From the NCBI RefSeq assembly GCF_001428045.1, contig NZ_LMSD01000040.1, positions 420,575-484,574 of the forward strand: DNA of 64,000 nt, read 5' to 3'. Source of the DNA: Paenibacillus sp. Soil750 (GTDB taxonomy: Bacteria > Bacillota > Bacilli > Paenibacillales > NBRC-103111). The translations under genes and the position numbers were made by a program. The notes beneath the pieces were generated by a model, which was not told the DNA's origin, did no database searches, and saw only the letters and a program-made list of their open reading frames with translations. This document shows, in pieces, positions 42,277 through 51,226 of the stretch (position 1 is its first letter; each line of letters opens with the position of its first letter).

Positions 42277-43437
42277 CTACTTCGCATATTGCGCTTGAAT
42301 CTCTTTGACAGCTTCAATCAGTGCCGATACCTCTTCGTCCGTTGTAAAATACCCGATACTCGACCGCACGGCTCCCTTGGCCAATGTGCCAGCAACTTCA
42401 TGTGCAAGCGGTGTGCAATGATAACCAGATCGCACGGCAATTTGAAACGACTGGTCGAGGATAAAAGCAACTTCAGATGAATCCACATCTTGAATGTTAA
42501 AGGAAACGATTCCTGTTTTATTTTGTCCAAGCTTTGGCCCTAGAATCGTTACCCCTTCAATTCCCAGTAGCCCTTCCATTAATTGCTGGGTATGTGCCCA
42601 TTCTTTCGCATGAATCTTGTCCACGGTTTCCGCTAGGACGAACTTCACGCCTTCATTCAAACCAGCGATGCCTGGCGTGTTCTGAGTCCCTGCTTCATAA
42701 CGATCAGGCCGTACTGTCGGCTGGTGGATAGCCTCCGACTGACTGCCCGTCCCGCCGTGCAGCAACGGTTCTAGTTCAATGTCCGGATGGATGTATAACC
42801 CACCCGTCCCTTGAGGCCCCAGGAGCCCCTTGTGGCCTGGGAAGGCGAGCATGTCGATGTTCATATCTACGACATGAATAGGCAGTACACCGGCGCTCTG
42901 AGCCGCGTCTACAAGCAGCTTCGCGCCATGGCTTCTGCATAGCTCCCCAATCTCTCCAATTGGCATTATGGTGCCGAGTAGATTGGAGCTGTGATTCACC
43001 ACAACGAGTGTAGTATTTGAGCGAAACGCTTCTTTCAAATCATTTAATTGCACATTCCCCTCCTCATTGTGTGCCAAATAAGTAAGCTCGACGCCAATTG
43101 AGGCTTTTAAATATTCTAGCGGTCTTCTCACCGAATTGTGCTCAACATTCGTACAGATCACATGATCGCCAGGCTTTACAAAACCTTTGATCGCTTGGTT
43201 TAGTGCATGTGTCGTATTTAATGCAAATGAAATATCGTTTGGGTTTCGCACACCGAATAACTTGGCTAGATTCTTTCTCGTCTCGAACAACGTACGACTT
43301 GCTTTCACAGCCATCTGATGACTGCCTCTGCCAGGATTAGCTGCATACTCCTGCATGCATTGCATCATCGCATCCATCACCGTTGGCGGCTTCGGCCATG
43401 AGGATGCTGCTTGGTCGAAATACATAACGTCTTTCAT
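42277..43437 (-). CDS. Cysteine desulfurase (SufS/NifS-like aminotransferase class V)
   Basis: A 386-residue PLP enzyme. The start is ATG 43437 (KDVMYFDQAASSWPKPP begins the family; GGGG site 8 bases before). PLP-binding Lys lies in LAFPGHKGLLGPQGTGGLY; His in LNTTHALNQAI and Asp in LLVDAAQSAGVLPI are also visible. The catalytic Cys is in GYHCTPLAHEV, and the C terminus reads VRSSIGYFTTDEEVSALIEAVKEI. It removes sulfur from cysteine and could supply thiolation. It is close to Csd/YrvO-type enzymes; whether it serves Fe-S clusters or tRNA is not clear. Confidence 0.9.
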   Translation of the reverse strand: MKDVMYFDQAASSWPKPPTVMDAMMQCMQEYAANPGRGSHQMAVKASRTLFETRKNLAKLFGVRNPNDISFALNTTHALNQAIKGFVKPGDHVICTNVEHNSVRRPLEYLKASIGVELTYLAHNEEGNVQLNDLKEAFRSNTTLVVVNHSSNLLGTIMPIGEIGELCRSHGAKLLVDAAQSAGVLPIHVVDMNIDMLAFPGHKGLLGPQGTGGLYIHPDIELEPLLHGGTGSQSEAIHQPTVRPDRYEAGTQNTPGIAGLNEGVKFVLAETVDKIHAKEWAHTQQLMEGLLGIEGVTILGPKLGQNKTGIVSFNIQDVDSSEVAFILDQSFQIAVRSGYHCTPLAHEVAGTLAKGAVRSSIGYFTTDEEVSALIEAVKEIQAQYAK

Positions 43438-43515
43438 ATGTCCAGCCCCTTTCGAGAAATCCCTTCCCCGCATTACTTGAAACTACCTTTTTCAATTATA
43501 TATGGTCAAAAATAT

Positions 43516-43565
43516 AGCATACCTTAGTTTGTTCCTTCTGTTCGAAAGAAAAACATAGGTATGCT
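43516..43565 (-). terminator. Inverted repeat after spo0J
   Basis: AGCATACCT (43516-43524) and AGGTATGCT (43557-43565) form a 9-bp stem with a 32-base interior that can fold further; TATATTTTTG follows on the minus strand. It lies 8 bases past the spo0J stop and probably terminates the soj-spo0J transcript. Confidence 0.55.
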
Positions 43566-43573
43566 AGCAATTT

Positions 43574-44446
43574 CTAAGAGATTTTACCTTGCAATAATTC
43601 TAGCAGTCGGTTGAGATCGTCTTTTGAATAGTAGAGCAACTCGATCTTCCCTTTATCCTGCTGACTCTTAATTTTCACGGATGTCCGATAAATGTCTCGC
43701 AATTGCTCTTCTGCTTGATTAATATACGGATCTCTATTTTTTTCTTTTTGTTTTGCCTTTTCCTTTTCAGGGCCAGGTGGTTCTTCTAGCATCTTAATTG
43801 CTTCTTCAAGCTCTCTAACACTCCACTGTTTAGAGATCGTTGACTCTGCAAGTTCTTTCTTAATCTTATCGTCCTTCACACCAACAATTGCTCTCGCATG
43901 CCCCATGGATAATGTTCCACGTGAAACATATTGTTTAATTGATTCAGGAAGGGAAAGCAATCTTAGGAAATTGGCAATATGAGATCTACTCTTACCAACC
44001 TTCGCTGACAGCTCTTCTTGTGTCAAAGAGAATTGATCAATGATACCTTGGTAAGCAAAAGCAATCTCAAGCGCATTAAGATCCTCACGCTGCACGTTCT
44101 CAATCAATGCGATCTCCATTACCTGTTGATCAGAAAGAATTCTTTCCACAGCCGGAATGGTAGGCGTTCCTGCAACTTGTGATGCACGGAAACGACGTTC
44201 ACCCGCAATGATCTCGTAGCCCTTAAGAACCTTCCGAACAATGATAGGCTGAATGACGCCATGCTCCTTGATCGACTCTGAAAGTTCCTTAATACTATCT
44301 TCATTAAAATGCTTTCTAGGCTGATACGGATTGGCTCTCAATTGAGCCAGTGGAATCTGAATGACTTTATCGCTCTCATCAATATGCAAGGACGTTATTA
44401 ATGCGTCTAATCCTTTACCTAAACCTTTAGAGAGGCCTTTGGTCAT
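43574..44446 (-). CDS. spo0J: Chromosome-partition protein ParB (Spo0J)
   Basis: A 290-residue ParB. The N terminus has GLGKGLDALI; the CTPase domain includes ANPYQPRKHFNEDSIKELSESIKEHGVIQPIIVR, GERRFRA and ENVQREDLNALEEA-like motifs (IENVQREDLNALEIA). The helix-turn-helix reads LTQEELSAKVGKSRSHIANFLRLLSLP, and the C-terminal dimerisation domain ends in LLELLQGK. It loads onto parS and spreads, organising origin segregation and SMC loading. It carries a parS site inside its own gene and overlaps soj by 4 bases. Confidence 0.97.
   Translation of the reverse strand: MTKGLSKGLGKGLDALITSLHIDESDKVIQIPLAQLRANPYQPRKHFNEDSIKELSESIKEHGVIQPIIVRKVLKGYEIIAGERRFRASQVAGTPTIPAVERILSDQQVMEIALIENVQREDLNALEIAFAYQGIIDQFSLTQEELSAKVGKSRSHIANFLRLLSLPESIKQYVSRGTLSMGHARAIVGVKDDKIKKELAESTISKQWSVRELEEAIKMLEEPPGPEKEKAKQKEKNRDPYINQAEEQLRDIYRTSVKIKSQQDKGKIELLYYSKDDLNRLLELLQGKIS
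43913..43928. promoter_or_regulatory. parS site inside spo0J
   Basis: TGTTCCACGTGAAACA, the centromere-like site bound by ParB, located within the spo0J coding region, as in Bacillus subtilis. Confidence 0.95.
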
Positions 44447-45201
44447 ACTGAGATCACTTCCTTAGCAAGTTCTAAATAAACTTCCGCGCCCTTTGATCTA
44501 GGATCATACGTAATAATGGATTGCCCATGACTCGGCGCTTCACTCAAACGTACATTACGGGGAATAATCGTTTGATAAACCTTTGTTTGGAAGTACTTTT
44601 TAACTTCTTCAATAACCTGAATACCTAAGTTCGTCCTTGCATCAAACATCGTCAATAGGACACCTTCAATTTGAAGTCCTGTATTTAAATGCTTTTGCAC
44701 CAATCGCACTGTGTTCAGAAGTTGGCTTAAACCTTCTAAGGCGTAGTATTCACACTGAATAGGGATGATTACGGAATCCGCGGCAGTTAAAGAATTGATC
44801 GTTAAAAGGCCAAGTGATGGAGGGCAATCTATCAAAATATAATCATATAAGTGTTTGACAAGTTGAAGTGACTTCTTTAATCGAACTTCTCTTGAAATGG
44901 TTGGAACCAATTCAATCTCTGCACCAGCTAGTTGAATCGTTGCCGGAACAATTTTAAGATTCGGTACATTTGTTTCCACTGTTGCATCTTTTGGATGTAC
45001 GTCATTAATTAATACATCATAAATGCAATTTGTAACATCAGCTTTATTCACACCAATACCACTTGTTGTGTTCCCTTGCGGGTCAATATCGACCAAAAGA
45101 ACGCGTTTACCAAGCGAAGCTAATGAAGCGCCTAGATTCACAGAAGTCGTCGTCTTGCCGACGCCACCCTTCTGATTCGTTATTGCAATAATTTTAGACA
45201 A
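44443..45201 (-). CDS. soj: ParA-type ATPase Soj
   Basis: A 252-residue Walker ATPase with deviant Walker A KGGVGKTTTSVNLG near residue 10, VDIDPQGN and the later switch segments YDYILIDCPPSL. It moves with ParB and regulates DnaA. The start is a TTG at 45201: GAGGTG lies 8 bases before it and the protein then begins MSKIIAITNQKGGVGK; an ATG two codons upstream is too close to the site. It is the first gene of soj-spo0J. Confidence 0.97.
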   Translation of the reverse strand: MSKIIAITNQKGGVGKTTTSVNLGASLASLGKRVLLVDIDPQGNTTSGIGVNKADVTNCIYDVLINDVHPKDATVETNVPNLKIVPATIQLAGAEIELVPTISREVRLKKSLQLVKHLYDYILIDCPPSLGLLTINSLTAADSVIIPIQCEYYALEGLSQLLNTVRLVQKHLNTGLQIEGVLLTMFDARTNLGIQVIEEVKKYFQTKVYQTIIPRNVRLSEAPSHGQSIITYDPRSKGAEVYLELAKEVISV

Positions 45202-45321
45202 AACCATTTCACCTCTATCGCTTATGTTCCATAATGCTATTTAACAAGCAGTAGTACTATCTTACCATATCTATTAATCAGTTACCTTATGAATATTTGA
45301 TAGATTCGTGCCATTAGATGC

Positions 45322-45345
45322 AAAAAAAACGGCTTGCGCCGTTTT
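45322..45345 (-). terminator. Terminator of noc
   Basis: AAAACGGC pairs with GCCGTTTT around TTGC; on the minus strand TTTTTTTTG follows. It lies 20 bases past the noc stop. Confidence 0.93.
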
Positions 45346-45365
45346 AGGTAGCAGAAATGCCTAAA

Positions 45366-46181
45366 TTATCGCTTAGGAATCTTAATTATTATTTCATAAT
45401 GATCTTCATGATCTTGTTCTGATGTATTAATATGTAAGCCCGAACTTGAAACCATTTCAACCGACTGTCGAATGGTATTGAGAGCAAGTCGAACATCCTT
45501 CGTAAAGGATACACGACGTGACTTCTTAATCTTCGCCGCTTCCTTCAGGAAACTTATTTTGATTTCCGTTTGTTTAACGTTTAATTCTTTGGTGATAATC
45601 TCTTCTAGCAATTTGACCTGTTGCTCTTCTTGATCTAAAGCTAATAGAGCCCGTGCGTGACGCTCCGTAATCTTACGTTCCATCAAAGCCATTTTAACAG
45701 GTTCGCATAATTGCAATAAACGAATCTTATTGGCGATTGTGGATTGGCTTTTGCCTAAACGCTGTGCAAGGCTTTCTTGCGTAAGATCATGCATCTCTAT
45801 TAATTGATGATAAGCTGCAGCCTCTTCAATCGCAGTAAGTCCTTCACGCTGCAGATTTTCAATAAGCGCAATGGATGCTGCTTGTGAATCATTAAAGTCC
45901 CGAACAATAGCTGGGATCGTATCAAGACCTAACTTTTTCACCGCACGCAAGCGTCGTTCGCCTGCAATTAATTCAAATGTATTATTTTTGACTCGAACAA
46001 CGATAGGTTGAATAATACCATGTGTTCGAATGGTTTGGCATAGTTCATCGATACGATCATCATCGAATAAAGTTCTCGGCTGATAGGGACTAGGAATAAT
46101 ACTATTTACGGGTATGTTTTTGACCTCATCCGTCGTTGAACGATCTGCAAGGCCAAATAGCTTCGATATTTGTTCTTTCAT
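45366..46181 (-). CDS. noc: Nucleoid occlusion protein Noc
   Basis: A 271-residue ParB paralogue. The start is put at 46181 (MKEQISKLFGL), because family members begin with M-K-x(4-5)-F-G-L, an amphipathic membrane-binding helix, and GGTGG lies about 10 bases before. ParB-like motifs follow: IIPSPYQPRTLFDDDRIDELC, GERRLRAVKKLG, ENLQREGLTAIEEA, LTQESLAQRLGKSQSTIANKIRLLQL. It stops FtsZ rings forming over the chromosome by binding NBS sites. The gene order noc, soj, spo0J on one strand is typical. Confidence 0.96.
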   Translation of the reverse strand: MKEQISKLFGLADRSTTDEVKNIPVNSIIPSPYQPRTLFDDDRIDELCQTIRTHGIIQPIVVRVKNNTFELIAGERRLRAVKKLGLDTIPAIVRDFNDSQAASIALIENLQREGLTAIEEAAAYHQLIEMHDLTQESLAQRLGKSQSTIANKIRLLQLCEPVKMALMERKITERHARALLALDQEEQQVKLLEEIITKELNVKQTEIKISFLKEAAKIKKSRRVSFTKDVRLALNTIRQSVEMVSSSGLHINTSEQDHEDHYEIIIKIPKR

Positions 46182-46365
46182 AGGAAAACTTACCACCAAC
46201 TCTTCCCGTAGTTTAAGCGATCAGTACAGTTACAATAAACCGATACAACGCCCTGTACAAGGTAAAAAGATCTTTTCGCCATTCCGAGACGATGTCATTC
46301 ATGCTGTCTGATTCTAGTAAATTTAATCTATCAATTGCGAATATCCAACCACAACATCACAAATA

Positions 46366-46407
46366 AAAGGTAAGGCGAAGCCAGTATATGACGGGCTTTC
46401 ACCTTAT
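46366..46407 (-). terminator. Terminator of rsmG
   Basis: On the minus strand AAGGTGAAAGCC pairs with GGCTTCGCCTTACCTT (imperfect) followed by TTTATTTG. The gap 46200-46485 also holds the noc promoter and a parS site. Confidence 0.6.
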
Positions 46408-46463
46408 ATAGGTATTCTCCATCGAAGGCCATAATCCTTCTCTACAACAGGTAAGCTGCCAAA

Positions 46464-46479
46464 TGTTTCACGTGAAACA
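46464..46479. promoter_or_regulatory. parS site between noc and rsmG
   Basis: TGTTTCACGTGAAACA is the perfectly palindromic parS consensus; it lies 6 bases past the end of rsmG. Together with the site in spo0J it makes two origin-proximal ParB loading points. Confidence 0.96.
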
Positions 46480-46485
46480 TTCCTA

Positions 46486-47211
46486 TTATTTGAAAAGTGG
46501 TTCCTTTAAAGGGATCCCTGCTTTTCTAGGATATTTAGCTGGCGTAGCAGCTGTCTTCTGTATCTCCACAAAATGTCTTACGGATTCTTCGATAGGTAGA
46601 ATCATACGATTAACCTTCGTTACTTTTCCTCGCAGCTCTACTAAACTATAGGAAGAGTCTTTAATCTCATCATCCACTTCGGAACCCTTCATTGCAATGA
46701 AAGTCCCTCCACTCTTGGCAAATGGAAGACAGAACTCATTTAGCACTTGCAGTTTCGCAACCGCTCTAGCAGTTACGAGGTCAAAGTGATCACGATAGCG
46801 AGGAAGTCTAGCAATGTCCTCTGCCCTACCATGTACACAGTCCATATTCGTCAAACCGAGTTGAGAGACAATTTCTTTCAAAAATAGAATCCGTTTATTC
46901 AAAGAATCAACAATAGTAACATGAAGATGAGGAAATGCAATTTTAAGAGGTATACTTGGGAATCCCGCGCCTGAGCCAATATCAGCAAGAGATTTAACCT
47001 TCCCCATATCGAAATTGAAAGCCACAGAAAGAGAATCATAGAAATGTTTAAGATAAACTTGGTCTCTCTCTGTGATACCTGTTAGATTCATTTTCTCATT
47101 CCACTCTACGAGTGTCTTGTAGTACTGTTCAAACTGATCTAACTGTTCCGTAGAAAGAGTGATATTTTCTTGGGCTAATAACTCTGTGAATTGTTGCTGT
47201 ATAGCATCCAT
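46486..47211 (-). CDS. rsmG: 16S rRNA (guanine-527-N7)-methyltransferase RsmG
   Basis: A 241-residue methyltransferase for G527 of 16S rRNA. It contains the SAM-binding LADIGSGAGFPSIPLKIAFPHLHVTIVDSLNKRI, the family MNLTGI near residue 42 and SRAVAKL-like VTARAVAKL. Loss of RsmG gives low-level streptomycin resistance in other bacteria. It follows mnmG; a site (AGAGGTTAAAG) overlaps the mnmG stop codon, so translation is coupled. Confidence 0.97.
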   Translation of the reverse strand: MDAIQQQFTELLAQENITLSTEQLDQFEQYYKTLVEWNEKMNLTGITERDQVYLKHFYDSLSVAFNFDMGKVKSLADIGSGAGFPSIPLKIAFPHLHVTIVDSLNKRILFLKEIVSQLGLTNMDCVHGRAEDIARLPRYRDHFDLVTARAVAKLQVLNEFCLPFAKSGGTFIAMKGSEVDDEIKDSSYSLVELRGKVTKVNRMILPIEESVRHFVEIQKTAATPAKYPRKAGIPLKEPLFK

Positions 47212-47215
47212 ATCT

Positions 47216-49111
47216 TTAACCTCTAGCCGCTATGACTCTATTGTAATGTTCGAGATAAACAAGCAAGATAGAAATGTCCGAAGGTGTAACCCCGCTAATC
47301 CGAGATGCTTGCCCAATCGAGATTGGACGGATTTTCGCGAGCTTCTGTTTCGCTTCTGTGGCAATTCCATGGATCTCACTATACTCAATATCATCCGGAA
47401 TCTTTTTCTTTTCCATTTTACGCAAACGATCAACTTGATTACTTTGCTTTTCAATATATCCCGCATATTTTACCTGAATGCCAACTTGCTCCTTCATATC
47501 TTCATCTAGGTCAAAAGGAGACATCGTCATTTGTTCAATATGTGTATACTCAATCTCAGGACGACGCAACAAGGAAATCGCTGGAACCGAATTCGTCAAT
47601 TCCACACTTTCCAAGCTTCGAAGCAATTCTTGAACGTGAGGCTCAGGTTTCACCTTCACTTCAGATAAGCGTTCAATTTCTTGCTCTACAAGCGATTTTT
47701 TTTTCAAAAACTTCGCATAGCGCTCTTCGGAAATCAATCCAATTTCATGACCAATCGGCGTCAATCGAAGATCCGCGTTGTCATGACGAAGCAACAAGCG
47801 ATATTCTGCTCGTGAAGTAAGCAAGCGATATGGCTCACTAGTCCCTTTTGTTACAAGATCGTCAATGAGAACGCCGATATAACCTTCCGAACGATCCAAT
47901 ACAATAGCTTCCTTCTCTTGCACTTTACGCGCGGCATTAATCCCAGCCATAACCCCTTGACCAGCAGCCTCTTCGTATCCAGAAGTCCCATTAATTTGCC
48001 CAGCTGTAAATAACCCACTAACCAGCTTCGTTTCCAACGAAGGCTTCAATTGCGTTGGTACTACCGCATCATACTCGATGGCATAACCCGTACGCATCAT
48101 TTCTACTTTTTCTAGTCCAGGAATAGAACGTAGGATACCCAGCTGTACATCTTCCGGCATACTTGTAGAGAGACCTTGCACATAATATTCTGAAGTACTG
48201 TGGCCTTCTGGCTCTAGGAAGATTTGATGCTTTGCCTTATCAGCGAAACGAACAATTTTATCTTCAATAGAAGGACAATACCTCGGTCCAGTCCCTTCGA
48301 TAGCACCAGAGAACATCGGAGCGCGATGGAGATTGTCATTAATAATTTGGTGAGTTTCTGCAGACGTATAAGTTAACCAGCAAGGCAATTGTTGATTATG
48401 ATTAGAACCATACTTCGTTTCGAACGAGAAAAACTTCGGTTGCTCATCGCCAGGCTGAATTTCTGTTTTGCTAAAATCAATCGTATCTCCATGAACGCGC
48501 GGTGGCGTTCCTGTTTTAAATCGAACCAAGTCAAAGCCTAACTTACGCAAAGACTCCGATAATTTAACCGAGGGTTGTTGATTATTAGGCCCGCTCTCGT
48601 ACATCAGTTCGCCCATAATAACTTTACCTCGTAAATACGTACCTGTGGTCAAAACGACAGATTTTGCGTAATACTCAGCACCTGTCTTCGTAATCAGACC
48701 TTTACAAACACCATTCTCCACGATAAGTTCTTCAGCCATCCCTTGACGCAAGGTCAAATTAGCTGTAGCTTCGATCGTTTCTTTCATTTTGTGCTGATAT
48801 GAAAATTTATCGGCTTGAGCGCGCAGTGCATGAACAGCCGGCCCCTTGCCAGTATTCAACATACGAAGTTGAATATAAGTTTTGTCAATATTGCGACCCA
48901 TCTCGCCACCAAGCGCGTCGATCTCACGAACAACATGTCCTTTCGCTGGACCACCGATGGATGGGTTACAAGGCATGAAAGCAACCATGTCTAAATTGAT
49001 CGTTAATAGCAACGTATTACAACCCATGCGAGCTGAAGCTAAAGCTGCCTCACAACCTGCGTGTCCGGCACCAATAACGATAACGTCATAATTCCCTGCG
49101 TGATATCCCAT
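47216..49111 (-). CDS. mnmG: tRNA uridine-5-carboxymethylaminomethyl modification enzyme MnmG (GidA)
   Basis: A 631-residue FAD enzyme that, with MnmE, modifies the wobble uridine of several tRNAs. The start is ATG 49111, 8 bases after GGAGGG; earlier frames have no site. It has the FAD motif DVIVIGAGHAGCEAALASARMG, the family PCNPSIGGPAKG and LQLRMLNTGKGPAV-like VHALRAQADK, and the C-terminal helical domain binding MnmE. Its order mnmE-mnmG-rsmG-noc is standard. Confidence 0.98.
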   Translation of the reverse strand: MGYHAGNYDVIVIGAGHAGCEAALASARMGCNTLLLTINLDMVAFMPCNPSIGGPAKGHVVREIDALGGEMGRNIDKTYIQLRMLNTGKGPAVHALRAQADKFSYQHKMKETIEATANLTLRQGMAEELIVENGVCKGLITKTGAEYYAKSVVLTTGTYLRGKVIMGELMYESGPNNQQPSVKLSESLRKLGFDLVRFKTGTPPRVHGDTIDFSKTEIQPGDEQPKFFSFETKYGSNHNQQLPCWLTYTSAETHQIINDNLHRAPMFSGAIEGTGPRYCPSIEDKIVRFADKAKHQIFLEPEGHSTSEYYVQGLSTSMPEDVQLGILRSIPGLEKVEMMRTGYAIEYDAVVPTQLKPSLETKLVSGLFTAGQINGTSGYEEAAGQGVMAGINAARKVQEKEAIVLDRSEGYIGVLIDDLVTKGTSEPYRLLTSRAEYRLLLRHDNADLRLTPIGHEIGLISEERYAKFLKKKSLVEQEIERLSEVKVKPEPHVQELLRSLESVELTNSVPAISLLRRPEIEYTHIEQMTMSPFDLDEDMKEQVGIQVKYAGYIEKQSNQVDRLRKMEKKKIPDDIEYSEIHGIATEAKQKLAKIRPISIGQASRISGVTPSDISILLVYLEHYNRVIAARG

Positions 49112-49157
49112 AGAAACGTCCCTCCCTCTTTTATGAAAACGCAAATGCTGTCGATTT

Positions 49158-50534
49158 TCATTTTCCTAAGCAGAATTGTGTAAAAATTTGATCGATTAGG
49201 GATTCACTTACGGAATCGCCGATAATCTCCCCTAACTGCTCCCAAGCAGCCCGGATATCAATTTGAATCATATCAATCGGTACATATTGCTCATTGGCAT
49301 CCAACGCATCCTGTAAGGAACGTTTGGCCTGCTTCAACAAAGAAATATGGCGAACATTACTCACATATGTCAAATCACTGGATTCGAGCTTTCCTTCAAA
49401 GAAAATCGCCGCGATCGCTTTTTCCAAATCCTCAATGCCTTTATTCTCAATCAGTGACAGTTCCACAATACGCTCTTGCGGGAAATAACTGAGCACCTGT
49501 TCCACATCTAATTTGCGAACCAAATCAATCTTATTTAAGATAACGAGCGTTTGTTTATCCGCCAACTGCTTCATCAACGCAATCTCGTCGAGTTGAAGCT
49601 CGTCGTTACTATTCAGTACCAGTAGAATGAGATCAGCCTCGGCTAAAGCAGTCTTAGACCGCTCCACACCAATCTGTTCGACAATATCTGAAGTTTCGCG
49701 AATACCAGCCGTATCAAGCAGCTTCAGCGGAATACCGCCAATATTAACGAACTCCTCAATGACATCCCTCGTAGTTCCTGGAATATCAGTAACAATAGCC
49801 CGATTCTCTTGGGCTAATTCATTCAACAAGGAAGACTTCCCAACATTAGGTTTGCCGACAATTGCTGTCTCAATGCCCTCGCGCAAAATTTTACCTTGTT
49901 CTGCGGTCACTAATAAACGATCAATATCCAACATGACCGTATCACACTTCGTCTTGATGAACACATTTGTCATTTCCTCTACATCATGTTCCGGGTAATC
50001 AATATTCACCTCAACATGAGCCATTAACTCCACCAGGATGTATCGTAAATGCTTAATCTGTTTGGATAAATTGCCTTCCACCTGCTTCAAAGCTACCTTG
50101 AAAGCTCGATCGGATTTAGCCCGTATTAAGTCAATAACCGCTTCTGCCTGTGTTAAGTCAATACGACCGTTCAGAAAAGCTCGCTTTGTAAACTCACCAG
50201 GTTCAGCTAAGCGAACCCCTTGTACTAGTAATAAATCAAGTACTTTCTTAACGGAGACAATCCCTCCGTGACAACTAATTTCGACAACATCCTCCATGGT
50301 GAAGGATCGCGGAGCTTTCATTAACGTAACTAGAACCTCCTCTACCTTTTCGGCGGAAGCAGGTTCTATAATGAATCCGTAATGTACCGTATGCGTGTCA
50401 GCAACAGATAATTTCGTTTTTGAGCGGAAAATACGTTCAACGTATGTGACAGAATCCTCGCCGCTCACACGAATAACCGCTATCCCACCCTCTCCAAGCG
50501 GTGTAGAAATAGCAGCAATCGTATCATTTAACAT
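49158..50534 (-). CDS. mnmE: tRNA modification GTPase MnmE (TrmE)
   Basis: A 458-residue GTPase: an N-terminal folate-binding domain (TIAAISTPLGEGGIAVIRVSGE), a helical domain, and a G domain with GKPNVGKSSLLN (G1), TTRDVIEE (G2), DTAG (G3) and NKIDL (G4). The C-terminal CLGK is the conserved motif. It binds the one-carbon unit used for cmnm5U. It is 46 bases before mnmG, on the same strand. Confidence 0.98.
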   Translation of the reverse strand: MLNDTIAAISTPLGEGGIAVIRVSGEDSVTYVERIFRSKTKLSVADTHTVHYGFIIEPASAEKVEEVLVTLMKAPRSFTMEDVVEISCHGGIVSVKKVLDLLLVQGVRLAEPGEFTKRAFLNGRIDLTQAEAVIDLIRAKSDRAFKVALKQVEGNLSKQIKHLRYILVELMAHVEVNIDYPEHDVEEMTNVFIKTKCDTVMLDIDRLLVTAEQGKILREGIETAIVGKPNVGKSSLLNELAQENRAIVTDIPGTTRDVIEEFVNIGGIPLKLLDTAGIRETSDIVEQIGVERSKTALAEADLILLVLNSNDELQLDEIALMKQLADKQTLVILNKIDLVRKLDVEQVLSYFPQERIVELSLIENKGIEDLEKAIAAIFFEGKLESSDLTYVSNVRHISLLKQAKRSLQDALDANEQYVPIDMIQIDIRAAWEQLGEIIGDSVSESLIDQIFTQFCLGK

Positions 50535-50567
50535 AGTATTTGCACCTCGAATTTACCTCATCTTAAA

Positions 50568-50600
50568 GAAAAAGCAATGACATATGAACCAAGTCATTGC
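50568..50600 (-). terminator. Terminator of the rnpA-yidC-jag group
   Basis: On the minus strand GCAATGAC pairs perfectly with GTCATTGC around 11 bases and is followed by TTTTTCTTT. It lies just past jag, so mnmE has its own promoter in the remaining space. Confidence 0.9.
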
Positions 50601-50608
50601 GATCTGTG

Positions 50609-51226
50609 TTATTTAACAGCGATGACAACCCGACGATTCGGTTCTTCGCCTTTACTATATGTTTTGATAACCGGATGCCCTTGTAATTCCGCATGAATGA
50701 TTTTACGTTCTTGCGAATTCATCGGCTCCAAAATAACTTCTTTTTTCGACTTAATCACGCGATTAGCCAGTCTCAACGCCAGCTCTTCCAATGTTTTCTT
50801 CCGTCGATCACGGAAATTTTCCGCATCTAAGATGATACGGAAATGAGAATTCGCATACCGATTACCAACAATATTAACTAAATACTGAAGCGCATCAAGT
50901 GTTTGTCCTCTTTTTCCGATCAAAATACCTAATTCCGAGCCACTCATGTTTAAGATATAGCCTTCACGATCTTTATGTGTATCTATGGTGATGGAAATTT
51001 GCATCGCTTCGAACATATCTTGTAAGAAAGCTATCGCTTCCTCAAGTGGATCGGGTATCAATTCGAGCTCAACCTTCGCAACTCTGGATCCAATAAACCC
51101 GAACAACCCTCGTGAGGGCTGTTCCAAAATATGAATTTGTACTCGATCCTCCGAAACTTGCCATTGATCTAGACCAGATTTAACTGCTAGTTCAATTGTC
51201 TTTCCAGTCACCACGATTTTCTTCAT
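50609..51226 (-). CDS. jag: RNA-binding protein Jag/KhpB
   Basis: A 205-residue protein: N-terminal Jag_N domain (VVTGKTIELAVKSGLDQWQV), a KH-like domain (about 75-130, with GILIGKRGQTLDALQYL), and a C-terminal R3H domain (about 150-205) with RKIIHAEL. It binds RNA and in other Firmicutes affects cell division and shape. It overlaps yidC by 4 bases, so the two are coupled. Confidence 0.96.
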   Translation of the reverse strand: MKKIVVTGKTIELAVKSGLDQWQVSEDRVQIHILEQPSRGLFGFIGSRVAKVELELIPDPLEEAIAFLQDMFEAMQISITIDTHKDREGYILNMSGSELGILIGKRGQTLDALQYLVNIVGNRYANSHFRIILDAENFRDRRKKTLEELALRLANRVIKSKKEVILEPMNSQERKIIHAELQGHPVIKTYSKGEEPNRRVVIAVK

